Shown one piece after another: positions 23,501 to 34,729 of a stretch of 64,000 nucleotides of DNA; the stretch's first letter is position 1, and each line of letters starts with the position of its first letter. The notes under the pieces are model-generated. The model worked only from the letters and a program-made list of their open reading frames with translations. It was not told the DNA's origin and did not search any database. Source of the DNA: Quillaja saponaria (taxonomy: Eukaryota > Streptophyta > Magnoliopsida > Fabales > Quillajaceae); the NCBI GenBank assembly GCA_029379385.1, contig CM055608.1, positions 18,226,350-18,290,349 on the forward strand, in the 5' to 3' direction. A program made the position numbers and the translations under genes.

Positions 23501-23777
23501 TATGGCTATTTGAGAAAATCCTTGAATAATTCTTCTATTCCTGCTAGTCCAAGAAAACTCCTAACTTCAATGACATTGGTTGGTATTTCCCATTTCAAAA
23601 CTGCTTCTACCTTCTTAGGATCAACTGCTACTCCTTGTCCCTTAATCAAGTGTCCTAAAAATGCCACTTCCTTCAACCAAAAATCACACTTTCCCAATTT
23701 AGCATATAACTGCTTGTCTTTCAAAGTCTGTAGTACTATTCTCAAATGTCTCTCATGTTCTTGCTTATCCTTCGAGT
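23501..23777 (-). pseudogene. Ty3/gypsy RT C-terminus, cut by EPRV C
   Basis: Encodes KLGKCDFWLKEVAFLGHLI and RSFLGLAG, the end of a Ty3/gypsy RT. The rest of RT, protease and gag of this element are not present to the right, where EPRV C and an unrelated plus-strand gag follow. Confidence 0.85.
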
Positions 23778-24082
23778 AGAAACAGATTCTGTATCCACAA
23801 GGATATTTAAATAGTATAAAGTACCCTTGGGCTCTAATTCAAGGGGGAGATGATTATTAAGATAAAATGGAGCTATCTCGTATGGTGCTAAAAATTAGTG
23901 TACCTTTTCTCAATTGGAGCTCTCTTTTTTTAAGATAGAGGGATATATGGATATTTAAAGTTTTTGGTATTACAAGGAAGGGTTAATTCATAAGTTTGAT
24001 CACTTAAGAATTCTTTGTCAAATTCCTCGTCATTAGGAGTAGAGATGTTTCTTTTTGCAGGTGAACTTGTTTGGGATGACAT
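23778..24082 (-). pseudogene. EPRV C promoter-proximal ORF, N-terminal third
   Basis: Start codon at 24080-24082, encoding a short Ser/Thr-rich start, then LPCNTKNFKYPYIPLS with a stop and frameshift after it. Cut off where it joins Ty3 RT. Confidence 0.65.
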
Positions 24083-24094
24083 AACTCCTTTACC

Positions 24095-24566
24095 CTTAGG
24101 ATCCCTGCAAAAATTCTCTTGTCAGAAAATCAGGCAAAGAATTAGATTCTCCTTTTATAAATTCTATATAAAATTCGAATACATAAAGAATTCCTTGTCA
24201 TCTCACAAATATTTGTTTAGATGCTATATTTTAAACATCTTTTAACAAGATATCCTTAGCAGATTTACAATTTATTCTTAATAAGAATCTTTTATTTAAT
24301 AAGTCAAATTCAAACTTAGTGATACACAAAACTATTGATAACATCTCCTTTTTTTATGGTAGAATAGTTTGTTGAGCACCTTTCCAAGTTCCCGAAGTGA
24401 ATCTAACTAGTTGCTCTTTATTAGCAATCTTTTGTTTGAGAATTCCTCCATATCCTAACTCAGAAGCGTCTGTTTCCACAATTCTAAAGGCTTGTGGATG
24501 AGGTGCATATAGACATGGAAGTTTGTCTAGGGTTAAGTCTTTATAGAATTCTCCTACATAATTCAA
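24095..24566 (-). pseudogene. EPRV C RNase H
   Basis: Open for 70 codons: RIVETDASELGYGGILKQK and RFTSGTWKGAQQTI, the clearest RNase H start of the viral copies in this window. The downstream half is frameshifted. Confidence 0.85.
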
Positions 24567-25234
24567 ACTCCCTTGAAATCTTTGTAATTGTTGTTTTTCC
24601 TTTAACTCATTAGGAAATTTTTCAGCAAATTGAATTGCTCTATCAATAGGAATAATTGATCCTTTTTAAATATTGTGACCTAAGAATCGAATAGCAGTTT
24701 GAAATATTTTTACCTTTTTTGCTGAAATTGCTAATCTTGCCTTTATGACAATATTCAAAACATATGAAGATGTTTAAAATGTTTTCTCAATAGAAGGAGG
24801 AAATACTAAAACATAAACAATTATATATTCATGATAAGGATTGAAAATATCATTCATAATATTCTGAAATTCAAAGGGGGCATTTTTCAATCCAAATGGC
24901 ATGACATTCCATTCATAATGTCCAAAAGGTACCATAAAAGCAGTTTTGTACCTATCTTTCTCAGCTATCTAAATTTGCTAGTATCCTGATTTCATGTCAA
25001 ATTTTGAAAATACTCTGGCAGCATAAAGTCTATTAAGTAAATCCTTCTTATTAGGGGATCAGATATCTTATCCATTTTAAAGCTTTGTTCAAAGGTTTGT
25101 AAATTTATAACTAACCTTGGAACACCTCATTCAAGTTCTGCAGCATTTCCAACATAAAATGCAGGGCAACTCCAGGGTCTGTAACTTTTTCTAATTAATC
25201 CCTTTTTCAATAATTCTTTAATTTCCTTTTTACA
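24567..25234 (-). pseudogene. EPRV C RT lacking the catalytic motif
   Basis: RT sequence comparable with D. Around 24811-24820 about nine bases are missing exactly where YIDD is encoded in the other copies, and a stop breaks the frame near 24665. Catalytically dead. Confidence 0.8.
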
Positions 25235-25267
25235 CTATATTTCCATCAGCTGCATGAAGAATTTGAG

Positions 25268-26400
25268 TTGTCCCCATCACCAAATCTCTGATCAACTCCT
25301 CATCCAATACTTATACGAGGGTTTGATGCTACAAGAAAGGAACATAATTGACGCCACATGTGGAGGGCATTAATTGACAAAACACCAGAAGCTACAAAGC
25401 AATTAATATCCAACATGGCTGCCAATTTGCAACAATTTGGATTCACCCTCCAAAAAAGTAAATGAAGTATCTCTAACCTTGAACAACAAGTTGCCAATCT
25501 TACTTTTCTTATGCATTCTTTGGCCACTGGAAATATGCAGCAAGTGAAAGTATGTGGCATTTTTCTCTAACCAAGGGCATCCAACCGATATGTGTCCTAC
25601 AATGCAAGATGATCATGTGGAACAAGCTAATGCCATTGGTGGCGTTTTTCTTGGACAAGCATAACATAAGTATGATCCACTTAACACATACAATCTTGGA
25701 TGGAGAGATCACTTTAACTTGTGTTCTGGGAATCAACTACAACCAGCACCAAATGGAGGCTGAAACATCAACCCTCGTGGATTTCAAGTACAACCAAAAT
25801 ATCAATCTAGACAACCCCCACAACCAATGAATCCATCCAATTCTGGTTCATCTATGGAATATATGATGAAAACAATGGCATCCAATACATTGGCCTTCCA
25901 ACAAAGCATAATGCAATTCCAACAAGAAACAAGGTCAAGTATCCAAAACTTGGAGAAGCAAGTAGGAAAACTTGCTACTAGGTGGGTAAATTGGAAACAC
26001 AAGGGTCTTGGTTAAGTTGCCTTCTCAAGCTATGACTAGTTGAGAAAGTGCTTGTGCAATCAAGTTAAAGAATGGAAAAGAGCTTGGAGAATTAACCTAG
26101 AAAATATTGCATTGGAGGAAAAGATTGAAGTTGAAGCCGAAAATTGTTCAAAGTTGGTCGAGGCTTCTGCCCCTAATCAAATGAATGTCGAGCCTAATTC
26201 AGGTGTTCCCAAGGTATTTTTTCGCAACCTATCAATTCCAATTTTAAGCTTACTCCACTTTTTCCTTTGAGTTCTCATAGGTCTAAGAAAGAAGATAAGG
26301 AGAAGGAGATCTTAGAGATGTTTAGAAAGGTTGAAATCAATATTCCTCTCTTGGATGCAATCAAGCAAGCCCTTGATATAGGGAGATTTCCCTTTAATAT
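25268..26400 (+). pseudogene. Athila/Tat-type gag fragment, divergent family
   Basis: Starts CPHHQISDQLLIQYLYEGL, continues IIDATCGGALIDKTPEATKQ and MAANLQQFGF, a knuckle at 25553-25595 with a lost second Cys and frameshift, a Gln-rich middle, and ends KEILEMFRKVEINIPLLDAI, the gag-to-protease linker of this lineage. Different from the gag at 44353. Multiple frameshifts. Confidence 0.8.
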
Positions 26401-26741
26401 ATGGGTCTAAATATTAGGCAATTTAGGAACTTCTAGGGAAAAATCTTATTTCAACATCAAGACCAGTGTACAAAACATGACATGAATGCATTTTCCTCAA
26501 TAAATTCATAATGAATAATAACATGTCATAAGCTTCAGCATGCTGGCATGAATATTTTATAGAATGAAAAAGTGGCATTTGCATAGGAAATCAAAACAGT
26601 TTTATATATAGAGGAGCTCTATGAAAGCTCCACTCCAAGCAATCACAAACAGAACAGGTACAATTTACTACAAGCAAATCACCACATACTTCCTTATTAA
26701 CATAGCTAAGTTTATTATTCAGCAACATTTCATAGGTTCTT
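26401..26741. other. Unassigned non-coding DNA with a promoter-like patch
   Basis: No ORF. TATATATAG at 26603-26611 is followed by a short hairpin (GGAGCT at 26613-26618 with its complement near 26626-26631). It could be an LTR promoter remnant; nothing ties it to a gene. Confidence 0.3.
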
Positions 26742-28351
26742 GTTCAAGTATGCACATTTAGCCATAATTACCCAACCAATACAAAACAGGATGGCAAGCA
26801 TTGTCACCACTTCCAACACTAACACAGCCACCTCTGTTCATCAATTCAACTCAACCAAAGTGAATGTGTCCTTGTAGGTCTCCTTAACATTTTATTTTAG
26901 GAAGTCTATCCTTAATTCCACCTCCAAGACCACTGAATATTACTGATACTAATATACACACAATCAAAGCCCTGTTCCTTACTGCTGGCTGCCAAAATTC
27001 CCACAGCCCTGGATACTTGTTTCCAGACATTAGAAATCTCTAGAACCACTCTTCATTTATTAAACTTTGATTCAGCTTACCTTGGCCAATTCAACCAATA
27101 GATCCCTCTTCTACTCCCATACTTAACCAGGGTGCAGAAGAGAAGCAGTTTCTTGCCTCTGCCAGCATGCAAAACAAACACCCCAACTCTTAAATAAACT
27201 TAATAAAACCTGATAAAGATTTTTGTAAGTCTCCCAGCTTCTTCAGCCACTAGCTCCTGATCATGCCTCCAAGGCCCACAAAAAGGGATTGCACTAAATC
27301 AAGTACAAAGCGAGGCTTAGAAACTCTGCACTGGCTGCCAAAAGCTGCAAAACACTCCCTACGAGTAACCAGGCCTTGCCCTTCTCCAACAATTTTGTTC
27401 AAGATGCTTGGAACAACTTCACTTTAGGTCACTTACGATAATTCATCCCAAAATCTCCTCTAAATCATCTTGGACTAAAACTGCACATACAGCATTCCAG
27501 CAGGACACCAACAGCTATCTCAAAGCTCCATCTCTTCCTTTACCCAAAATCAGATACTTCTAAGCTCTACATTCATTCTACAAGTCTTAAGCTTCAAATT
27601 CTCTTTAGCACATGGTTTGAGAATCCCATTCAAATGCCTTCCAAGCATTTAGACTCTCACCGGATTAGAAAATAGAGACACTGGCTGGACTTTGAACTTT
27701 AAGTTTGAGTTCCAGCTCCAAAATTGTAATGAGAAGCACCATTAGACTCCTAAGAGGTTTGCAAATAGATTATCATCCAGATGCAGGCAAGATTTATCTC
27801 CATGGCTACCATTCCCCTACTTTGTTCACAACCAGAAAACTTAGCAAAACACCAACATCCTAAGTCTTACACCTCCATCCGTACTTCCCCGTCCTGCAAC
27901 AATCCTTTCTATGGTTTTGAAGTGGCAAAGACCACTTTTTCCCCTACATGCAAAGCAGAGAAAGCTCCTCAAACCTCACGCTCTCTCTTAGCACTCCTTA
28001 TTATTTTACCCAAAAGCCCCCTTGTATAGCATGGAGGAAAAATTCTCCCATGCATATACCCTACCTCTAATTCAGCTAACTCCCTTAGCATATCCCATTT
28101 ATTATAACACATAGTGAAATTTCATATCATCATTCCACTAACTCTTGGTCCTAGGTACAATTTAACAGTCCCTATTTAGGTTTTCAACCCCAATTTTCCC
28201 TAGTTATATACCTCACGTATTTACCTAGTGTTTTGGATACTTGTAAATCAATTTTAAACCATACACCTAAAGAAATAATTTACATTAATTCATACACACA
28301 TCTCATTCAATGAGATACATATACATTATAGCTAACTTTAAATAATTAACC
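26742..28351. repeat. 1.6-kb direct repeat, right copy
   Basis: Right partner of 19966-21629. Ends where EPRV D2 begins. Small indels between the partners, about 3-5% different by eye, suggest an old pair. Confidence 0.8.
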
Positions 28352-28695
28352 AGAAGAATTGACAGAATTTGAAAATCTTCTTAAAATACCAGCCATTAAG
28401 ACTTCGAGTTAGAGAATCAAACTGTTAAAGGATCTATACAACCCTCAACGTTCTCAACTCAACGGACTAAACGGGTTTTCAAATGTCTCGACTTCATTTC
28501 CTGGGTTTTTTTTCTCGTCTTTGAAGTTTAATAAGCTGTTCTTTTAAGAATATTCTTAATCTCTACCAATTAGCACACAAACAACAGATCAACAGCAAAC
28601 CCATAGAAAATTCAACTTAATTACAAAGAGCAGCACAATAATGTTAGAGAAGAACACTTACATTAAATGAAGATAGCAGATATAAACTGGAATTC

Positions 28696-28988
28696 TTTAT
28701 TATGGATATAAGACACGAACACAGGTACAACACAATCACAGGTATAACTTGATAATTTTATACTAGCTACTGGTACAACAGGTACAAAACTCGTTCACAA
28801 GTACAAGCAAATATAAGCACTCTGATACAGGCTAGAACAAACTTATTTTACAAAACACTCTAAGAAAAAGCTTGCAAGACTCAAGAGGGCTCAGGCTCTT
28901 ATATAGATTCTAAAATTATCATCCTTAAGATAAGGATAAGCAAAGCAGATTCCTGAAGATAAGGCTCTACAATTTGTCTAGACACGTG
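28696..28988 (-). promoter_or_regulatory. EPRV D2 promoter, R region and polyadenylation signal
   Basis: On the minus strand: G-box CACGTG (28983-28988), TATATAA (28899-28905) and AATAAA (28696-28701), in that order, with GTACCTGT-type motifs between TATA and AATAAA. The most complete promoter on this strand. Confidence 0.65.
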
Positions 28989-29029
28989 TCCTGGATGAAT
29001 TGGATGCCAGAAAAAGAATCTTACTTTTA

Positions 29030-29350
29030 TAAAGTAAATCTTTTCTTTAATAATTTGATTTTCTTTTCCCTCGAAAGCTAATGGCTTTTATAAAGTGGAA
29101 TCTTTTCTTTTTGAAAAGTAGACTTTACTTTTCAAAAGTAACTTCAGGGATGGGTCCCTTCTTCAATAAAGTCTTCAGCCCCTTTATCGAAGAGATCTTG
29201 AGAGTCTTGAAAATAAGTTGGGTCATCTTGGCTCATATTAGAACAGTTATCTTCCAGGATTTTTAACAGCATTTTCTGAATATCTTTTTTAAAGGAAGAG
29301 GCTAATAAGCCTTTGACCATATCTAGAACCTTTTTGTTTTCATTCAGATA
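29030..29350 (-). pseudogene. EPRV D2 promoter-proximal ORF, C-terminal part
   Basis: Minus-strand residues correspond to the acidic tail seen at the end of the A copy ORF. Joined at 29350 to coat-protein sequence that belongs elsewhere in the genome, so the fragment is a deletion/fusion product. Confidence 0.55.
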
Positions 29351-29351
29351 A

Positions 29352-30328
29352 GGTTTTTATGATACCTAAAGGTTCTTTCTAATCAATTAAAGAATTCTGG
29401 TTTTTTATGGAATTTTTTCATATACTGCTTGTGCATAGAAACCCAATAATTTCTTTCCTTTTCACTAAAAGCTGTGTAGAACCATTTATGTTTGTTCCTG
29501 AAAGGATGAATGGGGTCTTTGGAGGATAACATGCAAATGTTGTATCCCATCTCTGAAGGGGTTAGAGAATTATCCCTAGAGGGTGACTTTAACCCTTGTT
29601 CTGAAGGTGTTTCTACCTGATATTGAGGGTGACTTAATTGATCTTTTGACTTTATTATTCCTTCTATTACCTTCTTTCTTTCTTTTTCTGATGTGGGAAT
29701 AGAAGAAGTAGACATCCTTCTAGACGATTCTCCTAGGTTTAACTTAATCTTTCTATTTGAATAGAATTTTATCTCTTTATCAACATCAATGTATTCAATT
29801 ACTGATTCTAAATCTCTAGTTTCTATTTTCTTAGGGGGAATTCCTTGGTCAATTTTCCATGTTTCAGGAAGCTTCACTTGATCCCAAGTTATTGTTTTTG
29901 GAACTACCATATTAGTCTTAGTAGGATTAGCTATGAAAAGTGTAGTTTCACCTCTTTTTGATTTTATCCTGGCATTAGGTGCCATAATATTCATTACTTT
30001 ATAATAAATCCTATAAATTAGGACTATATTTTCTAATCCTGGGAGCATATCGAAGCCATGAGATTAAATATTTAGAGTTAAGGCATTCATAACGTTTTGA
30101 TCTGTCAAGGATATTGAAAAATTAGGATAACAACTAAAGAATATAGGACCAACGCAGAGGCTTGATTCTATACACCCTAGTAAGGAATCTGAAAACTTAT
30201 TATGTCTAGTGTTCTTAACACATATAAGGGCTGAAGTGTTTAATCCAAATCTAGTTAACGGTTTTAACGCAACTTGAATCATTCATATATGAAGATATTT
30301 AAATTTCTTTTTATGTTCTTCTATCAAG
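29352..30328 (-). pseudogene. EPRV D2 movement protein and coat N-terminus
   Basis: The open stretch 29383-30048 (221 codons) runs from MLPGLENIVLIYRIYYKVMN through the serine-rich linker to MKKFHKKPEFFN; the preceding core (30064-30282) has LKPLTRFGLNTSALICVKNT, the 30K-type movement domain. The two are in different frames and the N-terminal 100 residues are missing at 30328. The longest undisturbed movement/coat stretch in the window. Confidence 0.8.
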
Positions 30329-30560
30329 TATCATATTCTTGTATAAGACATCTTCCTTAGATTTCTAATTATCAAACAAAGCTAACCAAGGATTTATTGT
30401 GATCCTAAAAGAAATTCTATTCCTTATCTTTTTCTGTTTGTTATTGAGATTTAACACATAATTTCAATGTTACAACACCAACCAAAGAACATAGTCTAGC
30501 AATATTAACCTTCAATTATGAATAGTTAGAAGAATTACTGCACTTCCAACTAAACATTGT
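30329..30560. other. Unassigned insert between D2 and D
   Basis: No ORF and no match seen to any viral copy or to the other repeats. Possibly filler captured at the join, or host DNA. Confidence 0.35.
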
Positions 30561-30699
30561 ATGCTATTGAGCGCACACTTAACACTTAACACAGAAACAG
30601 TCAGAACATAGAGAATAAAAACATAGGTAGTACCAATCAATAGAAATAATTATAGAAGATGACTTACATTAATAGTGGCAAGTACAAACTGGAACACTT

Positions 30700-30967
30700 T
30701 GTTACAGGTACAAGACTCGAACACAGGTACAACAAGTACAGGACTCGAACACAAGTACAACAGGTATAGGACTCGAACACTCACACTCTTATGAAAAACT
30801 AGTATATTAAAACACTTAAAAACTTCTCTGTTTTTCTAAACTTACAAAAACTTGCAAGACTTGAGGACAAAGGCCCTTTTTATAGGCTCTAACATTATTG
30901 TCCTCAAGATAAGGATAAGCAAATCAGATTCCTGAAGATAAGGCACAACAATTTGTCTGAGCACGTG
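30700..30967 (-). promoter_or_regulatory. EPRV D promoter and leader repeats
   Basis: G-box CACGTG (30962-30967) and TATAAAA (30878-30884) on the minus strand. 30713-30780 holds three imperfect units of ACAGGTACAA..GACTCGAAC, the local version of the GTACCTGT motif. No AATAAA at the expected place: the sequence there reads differently from D2. Confidence 0.6.
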
Positions 30968-31129
30968 TCCTGGATGAATTGGAGTCTTTCTGTCAAACTT
31001 AGAAGAATCTTACTGTTATAAAGTAAATCTCTTACTTTAATTATTTAGACATCTTTCCCAACGAAAGCATTCTGCTTTAAAGAAAGTAGAATCTTCTTTT
31101 TGGAAAGCAAAATTTTTCATTTTGAAAGA

Positions 31130-32168
31130 GAAGTAGGGATGGGTCCCTTCTTGAATAAAATCTTCAGCTCCTTCATTAAACGGATCATGAGTCTTAAAAA
31201 TAAGGCGGGTCATCTTGACTCATATCTGAACTGTCCTCCACACATTTAACAATTCTTTTTGAACATCTTTTGAGGAGGACGCTAATAAGGCTTTGACAAT
31301 ATCTAAAACCTTTTTGTTTTTCGTTTAAATAAGGTTTTTGAACAGAAGCTTGAGATGTTAAAATTCCTAATTTTTGAAAATTATTAAAATTCTATTTAAA
31401 ATTAGAGAAATTATCCCACCTCTTAATTTGGGATCTTCTAATAAACCATGGGACTGTTTAATTAATCCAAAAAGAAGAAGTGGAACAATCTTTTACTATA
31501 TACTCCCACTTCACAATCCATGAAAGCTGAACATATTTTATAATCTTTTCATATAATCTTGACCAATATTGATGAACATATTTTAGTAGGGATATAGGAA
31601 ATAATCCCCATGAAAAATACTAGGTTTTAAATCATTGTGGAAAAGAATTAGGAGAGGGTTCCTTATTAAGTGTGAATCTACGAAACTAGCTATTTTTTCT
31701 TGCTTTGTTATCAAATAAAAGCAAGTTCTCCCATGCGGCCATATAATGAAAATAATTGTATGATAGAGAAAATATTCTTCTGTCTCTTATTTGTTTATGA
31801 AGATATAGATCCATACCCCATTTTTGGGGCTTCATAACTTTATAAATTATGAGTTTTGAATAAGCCCATTCAGTCCTTGTTTTAATCCAGGGTTTATGAA
31901 AAACAGATTCTATATCCACAAGGATATTTAAATAGTATAAAATACCTTTTGGTTCTAATTCAAGAGAGAGATGATTATTGAGATAAAATGGAGCTATCTC
32001 ATAGGATGCTAAATTAGCATACCTTTTCTAGATTGGAGCTATTTTTTTTATAAGATAAAGGTATATATGGATATTTAAAGTCCTTGGTATTACAAGGAAT
32101 GGCTAAATTTCCTTAGTATTAGGAGTAGGGACGTATCTTTTTGCAGGTGAGCTTGAGTGAGAGGACAT
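31130..32168 (-). pseudogene. EPRV D promoter-proximal ORF
   Basis: Start codon at 32166-32168. Readable pieces: KPWIKTRTEWAYSKLIIYK and KPQKWGMDLYLHKQ (31686-31919). Breaks near 32040 and 31680, then a degraded tail. Same family as 7379-8488, with amino-acid differences suggesting a distinct viral lineage. Confidence 0.6.
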
Positions 32169-32184
32169 GACTCCTTTTGCTTTA

Positions 32185-32630
32185 GGATCCCTGCAAAAAT
32201 TCTCTTATTAAAAAAGTTAGGCAAAGAATTAGATTCTCTTATGATAAATTCTATATCGAATTCGAAAACAAAAAGAATTCCTTGCCATCTTGCAAATTTT
32301 AGTTTAGATGCAATATTTTTAACATCTTTTAAAAGAATATCCTTTGCAGATTTACAGTCTATTCTTATTAGGAATTTTTTCTTTATTAGGTCGGATTCAA
32401 ATTTAGTGATACAAAAAATTATTGATAACATTTCCTTCTTTATGGTGGAATAGTTTTGTTGAGCACCTTTCTAAGTTCTTGAGGTGAATTTAACTAATTG
32501 CTCTTTATAAGCAATTCTTTATTTAAGAATTCCTCCATATCCTAACTTAGAAGCGTTTGTTTTTACAATTTTAAATGCTTCTGGATGAGATATACATAAA
32601 CAAGGAAGTTCTTTAACTCTTTTTTTTTAA
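32185..32630 (-). pseudogene. EPRV D RNase H
   Basis: Includes LIRIDCKSAKDILL and KFARWQGILFVFEFDIEFI (32090-32431, open 113 codons); the DASE-containing N-terminus near 32540 reads NASKLGYGG after a frameshift. Confidence 0.8.
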
Positions 32631-33350
32631 TTCTTTTAACTGCTTCGGTGAAATCATTATTCCATTCGGGAGGATCTTTCTTTAGTCTGACAAATAATAA
32701 TTTGCAATCTAAGGCTAAGTCTTTATAGAATTCTCCTACGCAATTCAAACTTCCTATAAATCTTTGTAATTGTTGTTTTTTCTTTAATTCATTAGAAAAT
32801 TTGTTAGCAAATTGAATGGCTCTATCAATAGGTATTATAGATTCTTTGAATATATTGTGACCTAAAAAACGAATAGCAGTTTGGAATATTTTTACCTTTT
32901 TCGTTGACACTACTAATCCCGCCTTGGTGACAATATTAAAAAACATATGAAGATGTTTGAAATGTTTCTCAATAGAAAGGGAAAATAGTAAAACATCATC
33001 AATGTAAACAATTATATATTCATGATAAAGATTGAAAATATCATTCATAATATTTTGAAATTCAGAGGGAGTATTTTTCAATCCAAATGGCATGACATTC
33101 CGTTCATAATATCCAAAAGGTACTTTAAAAGCAATTTTGTACTTTAATAGATTAAGCAAATCCTTTTTATTAGGGATTGGATATGTTATCCATCTTAAGG
33201 CTTTGTTCAAAGGTTTATAATTAATAACTAACCTTGGAACTCCTCTTTCAAGTTCTACAGCATTTTCTACATAAAATGCTGGGCAACTCCAGGGACTGTA
33301 ACTCTTTCTAATTAATCCCTTTTTCAGTAATTCTTCAATTTATTTTTTAC
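32563..33350 (-). pseudogene. EPRV D reverse transcriptase
   Basis: Open for 215 codons (33210-32563), with PFGYYERNVMPFGLKNTPSE, YIDD at 32995-33006, and ETAIRFLGHNI-like sequence. Compared with A' a segment that should read FDMKSGYWQI is missing near 33145, so even the longest RT lacks part of the palm. The upstream part (33340-33220) is in another frame. Confidence 0.9.
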
Positions 33351-34110
33351 AGATTTTTAAATGTTTAGGACCCATAACAATAGGTCTAGCTTTAGTAGAA
33401 ATCTGTTTTTCAGGGAAATCTAGCTCATAAGACAATTCTATTATGTGTTGTTTCCTGTTCCAAAAAAATTAGGAATTTCAGTACATATTGTTTGTTCTAT
33501 TTTATTTTGAAATTTTTTAAATTCTTCCTTCAACTTTGAAGACTTTAATTGTTCTTCAATTCTTTTATATTTTATCTCTTCTTTTAGAAACATAAGAAAT
33601 TTTTCTTTTCTTTTTATAGTATTTTTCATTAAATTTATTTCAATGATTCTAGGTTCTTCAACAAACTCAAATTTAATTTGTCTACCTTTATCATTGTTTC
33701 TACCCCTGATTCATCAATCCTAGATATAGGGAATAATATATGTAGGAAGTGATTTCCTAAAATTACTCCTTAAGCTAGGCCATTTACTAACACAAAGTGT
33801 AGAGGAAAACAAACTTTGTTATTGCAAACTGCAGCATTTGATAACTTGTAGTCTACTATTACTCGATTTCCATTGGCAGCATGAAGGATTTGAGGTATTT
33901 TGAAAGTACTTTGAGGGCACTAAACGTTCATTAATACAATTATGATAAGCTCCTGAATCTATTAGGGTTATCGACTGAAAACTGAATTCATTGTTTACTA
34001 CTATTGTTACTTTGGTGAACTATTTTTGGGCTATTACTAATTTTGCAACACAAACTCATCCTTCTTGATCATTTAGGATATTAACAAATCCTTCATTAGG
34101 TTCTTGTATC
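33351..34110 (-). pseudogene. EPRV D retropepsin and linker
   Basis: LIDSGAYHNCINE keeps the D-S-G triad with the Asp codon at 33957-33959. The C-terminal half (33880-33720) is frameshifted, and a helical Lys/Glu-rich linker follows (33629-33441). Best preserved protease active site in the window. Confidence 0.8.
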
Positions 34111-34139
34111 ATAATACTTTTTCTTTTATTTTTAGGTTC

Positions 34140-34729
34140 TTGATCTTTTATTTCTTTGATGATTCCCACAAAGGATTCTGAAACTGGTCTTCATTAGATT
34201 CTTCTAAAATTGAAACTCTTTGTTTTAGAGTTTTTAATTCTTCTTTTATTTCATTCATTTCTGCTTTTAGATTAGCTATTGTTGGTTCTTTAAAAGACAT
34301 ATTGACAGTTTTACTCGTTCAATAATATTCTTAAAAGAATAAGAATCATTTACTTCTTTTAATTCCTGAACTCTTACCCCTTGAAGATAATTGAATATAG
34401 TTTTCTAGTTGTATTCTTTTTTCTTCGGGGTCTTGAATTTTATCAATTAAGTGTAAAATCAGACTTTCTCCTTTAGAAAGTATATTAAGACTTAGATTAT
34501 TCAATCTTATAGATTTAAGAATGCACTCTTCACAGTCATTGTCAGAACAACACTTAAATTTTTTAGAATTATCTGACTCAGAACTAGACTCTTCTTCTGA
34601 TTTAGGTTGCTCTATTATAAAAGCATTTATTTCTTCTTTCTCCTCATCAGAGTCTTCTAACAGGATTTGACACAAGGATTTCTATAATCCCTCATCTATT
34701 TGGAGAGCATTTAACTTCTTCTTAACTCT
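34140..34729 (-). pseudogene. EPRV D acidic/coiled-coil region
   Basis: LLEDSDEEKEEINAFIIEQ, a Cys cluster (CCSDNDCEEC) and LSKGESLILHLIDKI are open at 34346-34675. Coiled-coil heptads follow (34290-34190) in another frame. Confidence 0.65.

Larger units (their letters stand above)
23778..25267 (-). mobile_element. EPRV C fragment
   Basis: A 1.5-kb viral piece between Ty3 RT (left) and gag (right). In viral sense it has a remnant of protease (25235-25267), RT, RNase H and the first third of the promoter-proximal ORF. No promoter or movement protein. Confidence 0.85.
28352..30328 (-). mobile_element. EPRV D2, rearranged fragment
   Basis: In plus coordinates: first few codons of movement protein (start codon 28394-28396), leader, promoter (TATATAA 28899-28905; G-box 28983-28988), acidic end of the promoter-proximal ORF (29030-29350), then, out of viral order, coat N-terminus and movement protein (29352-30328). 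The primer site is deleted between 28580 and 28590. Confidence 0.85.

Noticed and set aside
26603..26611. TATATATAG as a host gene promoter
   Set aside because: No ORF or splice pattern downstream, only repeat DNA.
30713..30780. Short repeat units considered as a CRISPR-like array
   Set aside because: Only three imperfect units without spacers, in a viral leader of a plant genome.
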